A stretch of 9,305 nucleotides of DNA from an uncultured Verrucomicrobia subdivision 3 bacterium (GTDB lineage Bacteria > Verrucomicrobiota > Verrucomicrobiae > Limisphaerales > UBA11358). Positions within the stretch are counted from its first letter, which is position 1. Each line of letters begins with the position of its first letter. The stretch covers positions 1-9,305 of the forward strand of contig CAIXPZ010000071.1 in NCBI GenBank assembly GCA_903921455.1. The letters are read 5' to 3'. Positions 1-5,680 of this stretch are shown one piece after another. The notes under the pieces were generated by a model. The model made no database searches, was not told where the DNA came from, and saw only the letters and a list, made by a program, of their open reading frames with translations. A program made the translations under genes and the position numbers.

Positions 1-1
1 A

Positions 2-676
2 AACCTCCGCGCCCTCGCCGCGTCGCGCGTGGACTCCGTCAATGCCCTCGCCGCCGCGTGGCTCCACGTCAAAATTCCGCCGCGCGTCTGGGTGCAGGCC
101 AGCGCCGTCGGGTTTTACGGCGACACCGGCGACACCGCCAGCAACGAACTTTCTCCCGCCGGTTCCGATGCGCTGTCGAACCTCTGCCGGCAATGGGAAG
201 ACGCTTTTGCCGCCGCCACTGTTCCGAAGACGCGCCAGGTCACGCTGCGCATCGGCTTTGTGCTCGGGCGCGACGGCGGTGCGCTGCCCGTCTTGAGCAA
301 GCTAACGAAATGGTTTCTCGGCGGCGCAGCGGGCAGCGGGCGGCAATTCATCAGTTGGATTCACCTCGCGGACTTGGTGCAGATGTTTGTGACCGCTGTA
401 ACGCGCGATTCGCTGACCGGAACTTTTAACGCCGTCGCGCCCGGCGCGGTGACCAACACGGTCTTCATGCGCGAACTCCGCCGCGCGCGGCACCGGCCGT
501 GGAGTCCGCCCGCGCCGGCCTTCGCCGTGCGCCTCGGCGCGCGGCTGCTGGGTTCCGAGCCGGCCCTGGCGCTCACCGGCCAGCGCTGCGTGCCGGCGAA
601 GTTTCTGGAACTGGCCTTTCCCTTTCAGTTCCCCCAACTGCGCGCCGCGCTGGCGGACTTGTGCCGCAAGGAATGA
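2..676 (+). CDS. TIGR01777-family NAD(P)-dependent epimerase, 5'-truncated
   Basis: The reading frame is open from base 2, so the gene begins upstream; an in-window GTG at 29 is not the true start because the sequence before it (NLRALAASRV) continues the family's helix. The visible 224 codons hold the second half of an extended short-chain dehydrogenase fold: the WVQASAVGFYGD active-site segment, the CRQWEDA helix, LRIGFVLGRDGGALP, and GRQFISWIHLADLV, all typical of the SDR39U1/YfcH group. The last ~75 residues (VTNTVFMREL through GQRCVPAKFLELAFPFQFPQL) match the DUF1731 C-terminal domain. The missing part should be the glycine-rich nucleotide-binding N-terminus. The family is thought to be a nucleotide-sugar-epimerase-like oxidoreductase, but the substrate is not established. 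It is followed after three bases by the CoA-binding protein gene, suggesting one transcript. Family assignment is secure; the reaction is not. Confidence 0.93.
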   Translation, partial: NLRALAASRVDSVNALAAAWLHVKIPPRVWVQASAVGFYGDTGDTASNELSPAGSDALSNLCRQWEDAFAAATVPKTRQVTLRIGFVLGRDGGALPVLSKLTKWFLGGAAGSGRQFISWIHLADLVQMFVTAVTRDSLTGTFNAVAPGAVTNTVFMRELRRARHRPWSPPAPAFAVRLGARLLGSEPALALTGQRCVPAKFLELAFPFQFPQLRAALADLCRKE

Positions 677-679
677 ATT

Positions 680-1048
680 ATGAAAACCATCGCCATCCTC
701 GGCGCGTCCGCCGACCGCAATAAATTCGGCAACAAAGCCGTGCGCGCCTTCTTGCAGCAAGGCTACGCCGTCTATCCGGTGAACCCCAAAGAGACGCAGA
801 TTGAAGGGCTGCCCGTCTGCGCCCGGCTGGCCGATGTGCCGGTGCGGCCCGACCTCATCAGCGTTTATCTGCCGCCGGCCGTGCTGCTGGCCGTGCTGCC
901 GGAGATTGCCGCCAAGGGCTGCGACGAACTCTGGCTGAATCCCGGCACGGAATCCGCCGCCGTGCTGGCGGCGGCGGAGCGGCTTGGCCTCAACGTCATT
1001 CAGGCGTGCAGCATCGTGGGCGTCGGCGTGTCGCCGGCGGCGCTGTGA
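680..1048 (+). CDS. CoA-binding domain protein (YccU-like)
   Basis: A 122-residue protein that is a single Rossmann-like CoA-binding domain, the size usual for stand-alone members. It starts with the strand-loop-helix MKTIAILGASADRNKFGNKA (nucleotide-binding glycines near residues 8-17), continues with GYAVYPVNPKETQIEGLPVC, the acidic-to-aliphatic strand PDLISVYLPP, and ELWLNPGTES, and ends with VIQACSIVGVGVSP. These blocks match the succinyl-CoA-synthetase-alpha-like CoA-binding fold. There is no ligase or ATP-grasp domain, so it probably binds CoA or a related nucleotide rather than catalysing a ligation; the cellular role of this family is unclear. The ATG at 680 is preceded by AAGGA about 7 bases upstream, one of the few clear Shine-Dalgarno sequences in the window. 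It is most likely cotranscribed with the preceding epimerase gene. Confidence 0.9.
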   Translation: MKTIAILGASADRNKFGNKAVRAFLQQGYAVYPVNPKETQIEGLPVCARLADVPVRPDLISVYLPPAVLLAVLPEIAAKGCDELWLNPGTESAAVLAAAERLGLNVIQACSIVGVGVSPAAL

Positions 1049-1099
1049 CGGGCGGCACTTTTTGCTTTCCTCGACCGGGCTTCACATTATTTTCCCGCG

Positions 1100-2107
1100 A
1101 TGCAACGTGCCTGGAAACATTGCCTGCCCGCAATCCTCGCGGCGGGAATTTTGATTTTCGCCGCCGCCGCCACGACGGCCGCGGAGACCAACGGCGTCGC
1201 CGGCGCGCTCCGGCCGTTTTATCTCATCGGCCACGGCGCGAACACGCTCGCCCTGGCCAGGGAATACCTCGATGCCGGCGCGAACGCTTTGGAAGTGGAT
1301 GTGAACCAGATCGCCGGGCAGACCAACGCCCTGTGCATCGGCCACGGCCCCAACGTCGGCAGTGGCGCGCCGGGCAAACGTGATTCCGTGCCGCTCGCCG
1401 AATTCCTGCGCGGCCTGCACGAACTCGCCCGCACCAATCACAACTTCTGCCTCGTCTATTTCGACTGCAAAACCCTCGTCGTCACTCCGGAACACGGCCG
1501 CACGCTGCTCGACACCATCCGCACTGCGCTCACCGGCGACGGGGCCGACCGCGTGGACATGAACGTCCTCATCTCCGTGGGCAAGCTCAAGGAAAAGGCC
1601 ATGTTCGCCAGCCTCACCAATCAGCTCGGCCCGCGCGAAGGGCTGATGGTGGACGGCTATTCCGACCCCGCCGCCGTCAGCGCCTACTTCACCGGGGCCG
1701 GCGTCACCAACCAGGCTTTCAGCGACGGTATCGTCCCGATGAACCCGCTCTTGAATTTGATCACCGTGCATGGCGCCGTCCGCGCCGCCTGCCGCCTGCG
1801 CGACGCGCAGCAGCAAATCCGCTTCGTCGGCGTGTGGTCGGTGAACAATCCCTGGGCCATCCGGCATTTCATCCGCATGGGCGTGGACGGGCTGGTGGTG
1901 GACAAGCATATCGTCTGGTATAACTTTTGCATGGCCAACTTCGGCGACGGCCTGCGCAGCCTGACCCGGACCGTGCGCGAGCAGGGCACGCGGCTTGGCA
2001 TCCGCGCGGCCAATCGCGACGACAACGTCTTTGCCTTCCACGCCCCGGCGGTCAACAGCCCGGTAGGCGACATTTCGGCATCCGTTCTTCTTAATCGTAA
2101 TCCTTAA
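1100..2107 (+). CDS. secreted sphingomyelinase D/phospholipase D-like phosphodiesterase
   Basis: A 335-residue protein with an N-terminal signal peptide (basic MQRAWKH, hydrophobic residues ~8-25, likely cut near TAA-ET, residue 28) and a GDPD-like TIM barrel. The motifs follow the spider/actinobacterial SMase D family: LIGHGAN with His45 (toxin His12), ALEVDV with Glu65 and Asp67 (Glu32, Asp34; same spacing from the first His), GHG with His82 (His47), YFDCKT with Asp122 and Lys124 (Asp91, Lys93), VWSVNN with Trp246 (Trp230 region), GVDGLVVD at 261-268, and a closing AANRDDNVF resembling the family's ATxxDNPW tail motif. Known members cleave sphingomyelin or lysophospholipids by transphosphatidylation to cyclic phosphates, using Mg2+. 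The Cys51-Cys57 disulfide of the toxins' catalytic loop is absent here. Export to periplasm or outside is inferred. No Shine-Dalgarno precedes the ATG at 1100. The last codons run into a repeat (2091-2146). A generic GDPD is the alternative, but the tail motif argues against it. Confidence 0.83.
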   Translation: MQRAWKHCLPAILAAGILIFAAAATTAAETNGVAGALRPFYLIGHGANTLALAREYLDAGANALEVDVNQIAGQTNALCIGHGPNVGSGAPGKRDSVPLAEFLRGLHELARTNHNFCLVYFDCKTLVVTPEHGRTLLDTIRTALTGDGADRVDMNVLISVGKLKEKAMFASLTNQLGPREGLMVDGYSDPAAVSAYFTGAGVTNQAFSDGIVPMNPLLNLITVHGAVRAACRLRDAQQQIRFVGVWSVNNPWAIRHFIRMGVDGLVVDKHIVWYNFCMANFGDGLRSLTRTVREQGTRLGIRAANRDDNVFAFHAPAVNSPVGDISASVLLNRNP

Positions 2108-2146
2108 TCGTAATCGCTGGCTTAAAGGGATTACGATTACGATTAG
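2091..2146. repeat. AATCGTAATC inverted repeat with two alternative hairpins
   Basis: TTAATCGTAATCC (2091-2103) and TAATCGTAATCG (2105-2116) are near-direct copies; CGATTACGATTA (2134-2145) is the exact reverse complement of the second (12 bp, 17-base loop). GGATTACGATTA (2128-2139) is the exact reverse complement of 2092-2103. The right arm can thus pair with either left copy. It covers the stop codon of the phosphodiesterase gene and lies between convergent genes, so it could act as a terminator or be a short palindromic repeat family member. No T-run follows, so a standard intrinsic terminator is not supported. Confidence 0.8.
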
Positions 2147-2161
2147 AAGGCGACGGATCCT

Positions 2162-2290
2162 TGTAGGGCAGACCTCCCGGTCTGCCGGTGCGGGCGACTT
2201 CCTAGTCGCCTGTTCCTGTTTTTGCCGTCTATCTTGGAACCCGGAATCGGGAGATTCCGGGAACCAGCAGGCGGGGACGCCTGCCCTACA
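2162..2290. repeat. 129-bp composite palindromic (REP/BIME-like) element of four hairpins
   Basis: Bounded by perfect 10-bp inverted ends, TGTAGGGCAG (2162-2171) and CTGCCCTACA (2281-2290). Inside are four separate hairpins with four-base loops: 2167-2186 (8-bp stem, loop TCCC), 2193-2210 (7 bp, TCCT), 2240-2261 (9 bp, GGGA) and 2267-2284 (7 bp, GGGA). The first two have purine loops only on the minus strand, the last two on the plus strand, so the element is two inverted halves, each with two hairpins. It sits between the convergent ends of the phosphodiesterase and NHL genes. No transposase gene and no clear target duplication are seen, so a non-autonomous REP/MITE-type element is the best description. 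Confidence 0.85.
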
Positions 2291-2353
2291 CGCTACGGCG
2301 CGGCGCGGATGCGCCAGTCGTTGTCCGTGGCTACTGTGACAAGCCTCCAAACC

Positions 2354-3955
2354 TCATTGGGTTTGGGAACGGTAAAACTGCATCGTGGAACTGGCGGTAT
2401 TGGTATCTGTGAATTGCCAGTTGCCATCAGCTCCGGCAAGGTTGGTGGCGATGGGTTGCCAGATGGTTTGGATAAGATTAGTGGCGCATAGCACTTGATT
2501 GGTTGAACCGGGCTGGCTTAAGAAATTCAGCTCCATGTCTCCATTGCCAATGCGGGCGGCTTGGGTGATGAGCGGTGTAGAGGCAACGGTTAGGTTAACC
2601 ACGCTGCTGGTCACGCTGCCACTTGAACCAGTGATGATGACTTGATAAGTGCCAGCGTTAATCGTCACAAAGCCACTGCTGACTACAATTCCATTTGAAA
2701 TAATGATTTGATAAATTGGGAGTTTGGTGTTGATGGTAAAAGTTTGTTTATGCGTGTCGTATAATTTGCTCAAGCGTGAAGTGCCCCCATTGTTCGCAAT
2801 CAACATAGTGCCATTCAAATCAACCGCTAAAGCAGAGGGTGCTGGCAACGCAATATCCGTGGCAGCACCATCCTCGTTACTGAAACCTCCCCCTGCAATG
2901 GTGTTTATAATCCCATTGGTATCTACTTTCCGAACCCGGTTGTTGCCGCCATCCGCAATAAACAGATTCCCATTTGTGTCCACCGCCACTCCATCTGGGG
3001 CATATAAGTTTGCGTTCGTGGCGGCGCCGCCATCGCCAGAAAAAGATCCGGAATATGTAACCCCGGCCACGGTGGTAATAATGCCATTAGTATCCACTTT
3101 ACGAATGCGATTGTTATCGGTGTCAGCAATAAACAAATAGCCGTTGGCATCAACTGCCACGCCGAAGGGTAAACTTATTTCTGCGTTGGTAGCCGCACCA
3201 CCATCGCCGGAGAAGCCGCCAGAGCCGGAATTTGAAAATTTGCCGACGATTGTTGAAATCATGCCATTGGTCGAAACTTTCCGGATGCACTGGTTTCCAG
3301 TGTCGGCAATAAGCAAATTACCAAACCCATCTACAGCCACGCCAAAAGGGAAGCAGAGACTGGCATTTGTGGCGTTGCCGCCGTCACCCGCATAATCCGC
3401 CGTGCCATTGCCCGCCACCATGTTGATAATACCGTTAGTGTCGATTTTCCAAATGCAGCAGTTGTAAACATCCGCAATGAAAAGATTGCCTGTCCGGTCC
3501 ACGGCAAGGCCGGCGGGGCCGGACAAGCTTACATTCGTGGCTGGGCCCGTTCCAGTGGCGGTGCCGCCGCCAGCGATTAATTGGACATGATAGTTATTCG
3601 CATCCAGTTTGTAGATTAGTCCGGCATTATAATCGGAAAAATAAACATTCCCTAAAGCATCCGGAGCTACTCCATACGCATTCAGTGGCAATTGAACAGG
3701 ATAACCATTGAGCAATTTATTATTGGGCCCGCCAACCATCGAAATGAGGAGGTTGTCTGGCAGAGGGGTGTTGTTTTGCAGCCACTGGTAGGTGTATGAC
3801 TCCGCATTGGAAATGCCCACGCTAAATGTGGCGTAGCATCCACCCCAAACCGTTTGATTCACCGGCTGATTGGTGATGACCGGCTGCGCACCGGCGGTGA
3901 ATGCGAGGAACAAGCCCAACCCAATGCCAACCATTTTGCCCAAGGGGAAATTCAT
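2354..3955 (-). CDS. secreted NHL-repeat beta-propeller protein with split Ig-like domain
   Basis: A 533-residue protein read from the ATG at 3955. That start is chosen because it gives a clean signal peptide (MNFPLGKMVGIGLGLFLAFTAGA, cut near residue 23); an in-frame TTG at 4054 would add 33 residues, the most upstream of them lying in repeat DNA. Domains in order: first half of a bacterial Ig-like fold (about 25-67, PVITNQPVNQTV to YQWLQNNTPLP); six NHL blades with the pattern P.GVAVD..GNLFIAD..NNRIRKVDTNGII (about 93-121, 148-175, 204-231, 264-291, 321-348, 373-399), several joined by GDGGAATNA loops; the second half of the Ig-like fold (about 421-457, NAGTYQVIITGSSGSVTSS); and a C-terminal beta-rich region ending QFYRSQTQ. 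NHL propellers mediate binding; no catalytic site is seen. It is probably exported or surface-exposed. G+C is near 50%, well below its neighbours. Upstream on the minus strand, TTGACC (3997-3992) is a possible -35 but the -10 is poor. Confidence 0.88.
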   Translation of the reverse strand: MNFPLGKMVGIGLGLFLAFTAGAQPVITNQPVNQTVWGGCYATFSVGISNAESYTYQWLQNNTPLPDNLLISMVGGPNNKLLNGYPVQLPLNAYGVAPDALGNVYFSDYNAGLIYKLDANNYHVQLIAGGGTATGTGPATNVSLSGPAGLAVDRTGNLFIADVYNCCIWKIDTNGIINMVAGNGTADYAGDGGNATNASLCFPFGVAVDGFGNLLIADTGNQCIRKVSTNGMISTIVGKFSNSGSGGFSGDGGAATNAEISLPFGVAVDANGYLFIADTDNNRIRKVDTNGIITTVAGVTYSGSFSGDGGAATNANLYAPDGVAVDTNGNLFIADGGNNRVRKVDTNGIINTIAGGGFSNEDGAATDIALPAPSALAVDLNGTMLIANNGGTSRLSKLYDTHKQTFTINTKLPIYQIIISNGIVVSSGFVTINAGTYQVIITGSSGSVTSSVVNLTVASTPLITQAARIGNGDMELNFLSQPGSTNQVLCATNLIQTIWQPIATNLAGADGNWQFTDTNTASSTMQFYRSQTQ

Positions 3956-4046
3956 ATCGGTGGCAATAAATCTCTGCCCTTTCGCCGGCCCGGTCAATTC
4001 CTTTTTGCGCCCCGGCCCGCCACGCCCAAGACCAAAGGCCGGCGGC

Positions 4047-4245
4047 AATCCCAACGGGATTGAATCATTCAGACCAGGGTTGCGAGGAACGAGCTACCCT
4101 GGGTCAGCGTCCACCCAATTTTTCCCTACCCTGAAAGGGTTGAATCCAGCCAACCCCTACAGGGTTGGTTAAAATCTGGGGGGCTTTACCCAAGGTAGCG
4201 CCGAGGGCGCAACCTTGGGCTGAATGATGGAATCCTTACAGGATT
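4047..4245. repeat. ~200-bp palindromic intergenic element with 26-base inverted ends
   Basis: The left end (4047-4072) and the reverse complement of the right end (4220-4245) are both 26 bases and agree at 19 positions, including ATCATTCAG and two GGATT/AATCC blocks; each end also folds on itself (AATCCCAACGGGATT; AATCCTTACAGGATT). Inside are further hairpins: CCAGGGT...ACCCTGG (4074-4102), CCCTGAAAGGG, AACCCCTACAGGGTT, and a long one, CCCAAGGT-A-GCGCC/GGCGC-A-ACCTTGGG (about 4189-4219). Repeats giving spurious peptides like 'SPGLRGTSYPG' recur, as I recall, in Verrucomicrobiota genomes. No coding capacity is inferred; it is probably a mobile or structural non-coding element. Confidence 0.72.
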
Positions 4246-4451
4246 CGGGACACTCGCCACCGCTGGCGCTGCCCCGGTCTTCCTTGCGGCTTGGCGGCTT
4301 GGCCCCTAGGCGTTGAATTCTCCCGCCGCCCACTGCCGCCTTTAGTCCATTACCGGCGGGCGGGCGGTGTTTTCCCGCATTTTTGCCACGTTTTGAGTCA
4401 AAAACTCGATTTTCAGCCCTTTTAGCCCGCCAACTGTCGTTTTTTATACAG

Positions 4452-4598
4452 GTATCCACGTGGATGTTCGCAGTATCCATGTGGATAGTCGCGGTATCCA
4501 TGTCGTTGGTCTCAGTATCCACGTGGATGTTGGCAGTATTCATGTCGTTGTCTTGGGTAACCATGTCATTGCCAGCCGTCGCCATGCCGCCGGTCAAA
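4452..4598. repeat. 21-bp tandem repeat, about seven units
   Basis: Units start at 4452, 4473, 4494, 4515, 4536, 4557 and 4578. The core is GTATCCACGTGGATGTTCGC; units 1 and 4 differ at one base, units 2, 3 and 5 are recognisable, and units 6 and 7 are decayed. The unit is exactly seven codons, so every frame on either strand yields a heptad; on the minus strand it reads NDMxTxx / IHVDTxx. Units 1 and 4 contain the perfect 12-base palindrome ATCCACGTGGAT (4455-4466 and 4518-4529), which reads IHVD on both strands. The copies abut without spacers, so this is not a CRISPR array. Whether it is translated is unclear. Confidence 0.85.
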
Positions 4599-4619
4599 AC
4601 CGCCGCTGGCTGGTTCCCC

Positions 4620-4679
4620 ATCGTGGCGTCAAAAATCTGGAGATTCCAAGAACTGGCAGGCTGGAAAGCCTGCCCTACG
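4620..4679. repeat. solo half-copy of the 2162-2290 palindromic element
   Basis: Aligned without gaps to 2231-2290, 44 of 60 positions agree, and 32 of 40 over the last part, with the same terminal GCCTGCCCTAC. The end hairpin is intact: GGCAGGCT (4655-4662), loop GGAA, AGCCTGCC (4667-4674). Its middle stem bases (GCT/AGC) differ from those of both halves of the first element but still pair. It lies just downstream of the zinc-ribbon gene on the minus strand, where the hairpin might help end the transcript or protect its 3' end; no T-run follows. Confidence 0.8.
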
Positions 4680-4700
4680 ATGCGGGCGGGGCGGGGCGGG

Positions 4701-4925
4701 TTAAAACACAATCGGCTCGTTGAGCTTGCCGCATTGGGTGCAGCGGGAGCGGTCCACGTCGGCATCGTCGGTATAAACGAGGCCGCATTTGGCGCAGCGG
4801 AAGACGCTGTCTTCGGGATGCGCGGGGCCGAAGTGGCGGCGGCGCAGCTCGGAGAAAATTCCCACCCCGCACAGCACGCCCAGCGTCAGCGCCACATAGA
4901 TGAGCAGGAGGGTTGAAATGCTCAT
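4701..4925 (-). CDS. small membrane protein with C-terminal zinc ribbon
   Basis: A 74-residue protein: a hydrophobic N-terminal segment (about 3-24, STLLLIYVALTLGVLCGVGI), a short basic stretch (ELRRRHFG), then a zinc-ribbon-like motif with Cys44-x2-Cys47 and Cys62-x2-Cys65 (RCAKCGLVYT ... SRCTQCGK). The four cysteines suggest one bound Zn2+ in the cytoplasm, with the N-terminus crossing the inner membrane; this topology is inferred from the flanking arginines. Its ATG overlaps the stop of the TonB-like gene by four bases (ATGA), so it is translationally coupled as the last gene of the ExbB-ExbD-TonB operon. I do not recognise a named family. A role in assembly or regulation of the complex is possible only from its position. 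The frame on the opposite strand here lacks such a conserved pattern. Confidence 0.8.
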   Translation of the reverse strand: MSISTLLLIYVALTLGVLCGVGIFSELRRRHFGPAHPEDSVFRCAKCGLVYTDDADVDRSRCTQCGKLNEPIVF

Positions 4926-5680
4926 GGCGCAGCCACCGGCACGGTGTGCCAGGTAAAAAGGATTTCCCCAAACATCAGCTTGTCCGCCGGCGTGAACCGC
5001 AGCGTGCGCGCGAGCGTCAGCGCCGTTTGATCGGCGGTGTCCGACGCGCTGGAGTCGAGCAGCACCACGGAGGTGACGTTGCCGTCGGTGTCCACGAGCA
5101 GTTGGACGCGGCTGGGGGCGATGACGTCATTCATGGCGAGCGTCGGCGCGGTAAAGGTGTTCAGCCGACGGCGGCGGGCGAGTTCGCCGGCGAGCGACCA
5201 GATGGAATTTTGCGGCAACACGGTTTCGATGGGGGTCAGCGTCAGGAGCAGTTGCGGTTCCGGCTTGAAGGTGGGGGGAATGGCGGCGAAACGGTTGGTC
5301 TGCATGAACGCGCTGAACGCCGCGCCCAGCGTGGCGGCGTCGTTCGCCAGAAACACCGGCGCTTCCGTGAAGCGGTTCGCCGGCGCTTCGACGCCGGGCG
5401 CCCGCGTCGCGAAGGCGGCGGCGAAAGCATCCGCCGGCGGCACCGCAAACAGAGTGGGATCGGTCAGGCGGACGAGTTCGCTGGAATTGTCGGCGAGCCG
5501 GAACACGGGCACATTCTTGACCGCGCGCGGGACGGTCGGTTTTTTTGAGCCGAGCAAATATAGAAAGGCGAAATGCGCGGCGAACGCGAGCAGGATGACG
5601 AGGAAGGTTTTCGCCCAGCTCCAGCCGGCGTCCGGCGGCAGGGGCGCGGGCGGATGGAGTTCGGTCGGCCCGGCGTTCAT
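4922..5680 (-). CDS. TonB-like energy-transducing protein
   Basis: A 252-residue protein with a short proline-containing cytoplasmic start (1-20), one membrane anchor (about 22-43, SWAKTFLVILLAFAAHFAFL), a periplasmic region of about 140 residues, and a TonB C-terminal domain (about 186-249): PSRVQLLVDTDGNVTSVVLLDSS, the helix ALTLARTLRFTPA, and the final strand GEILFTWHTVP. A histidine (His36) sits within the anchor, as in E. coli TonB (His20), although the serine four residues before it is Ala. The Pro-Glu/Pro-Lys rod of classical TonB is missing; the linker is Ala/Phe/Thr-rich. Known TonB proteins carry ExbBD energy to outer-membrane receptors; here the partner receptor is not in the window. 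It starts inside the stop of the ExbD gene (ATGA) and ends inside the start of the zinc-ribbon gene. TolA-like function is an alternative. Confidence 0.82.
   Translation of the reverse strand: MNAGPTELHPPAPLPPDAGWSWAKTFLVILLAFAAHFAFLYLLGSKKPTVPRAVKNVPVFRLADNSSELVRLTDPTLFAVPPADAFAAAFATRAPGVEAPANRFTEAPVFLANDAATLGAAFSAFMQTNRFAAIPPTFKPEPQLLLTLTPIETVLPQNSIWSLAGELARRRRLNTFTAPTLAMNDVIAPSRVQLLVDTDGNVTSVVLLDSSASDTADQTALTLARTLRFTPADKLMFGEILFTWHTVPVAAP

Larger units (their letters stand above)
3956..4700. other. gene-poor repeat-filled region
   Basis: No convincing gene is present in these 745 bases between two minus-strand genes. It holds a ~200-bp palindromic element (4047-4245), a G+C-rich stretch rich in short self-complementary pieces (4246-4400), an A/T-richer segment with runs of T (4380-4447), a 21-bp tandem repeat (4452-4598), a solo half of the 2162-2290 element (4620-4679) and a GGGCGGGGCGGGGCGGG tract (4684-4700). 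The open frames here (for example minus strand 4765-4169, plus strand 4383-4916) are made of these repeats and overlap the zinc-ribbon gene. Confidence 0.7.

Noticed and set aside
1082..2350. 422-codon minus-strand open frame opposite the phosphodiesterase gene
   Set aside because: The plus strand has a signal peptide and complete SMase D motifs; the antisense product is Arg/Gly/Ala/His-rich with no recognisable motif, a usual shadow in G+C-rich DNA.
2291..2353. Minus-strand remnant reading VTVATDNDWRIRAAP after the NHL stop
   Set aside because: It looks like a protein tail but is only about 15 codons long and I cannot tie it to a family; too short to call a pseudogene.
3956..4054. Longer N-terminus of the NHL protein from a TTG at 4054
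   Set aside because: The extra residues lie partly in a palindromic repeat, and would bury a clean signal peptide that begins at the ATG at 3955.
4452..4598. Possible CRISPR array
   Set aside because: Units are 21 bp, directly adjacent, with no unique spacers and no cas gene nearby.
4169..4765. 198-codon minus-strand frame upstream of the NHL gene
   Set aside because: It is a run-on through three repeat families and overlaps the zinc-ribbon gene in another frame; only the heptad part (from the ATG at 4621) is kept as a finding.
4383..4916. 177-codon plus-strand frame with hydrophobic heptads
   Set aside because: The apparent membrane segments come from the 21-bp repeat, and the rest lies antisense to the zinc-ribbon gene whose cysteine pattern is convincing.
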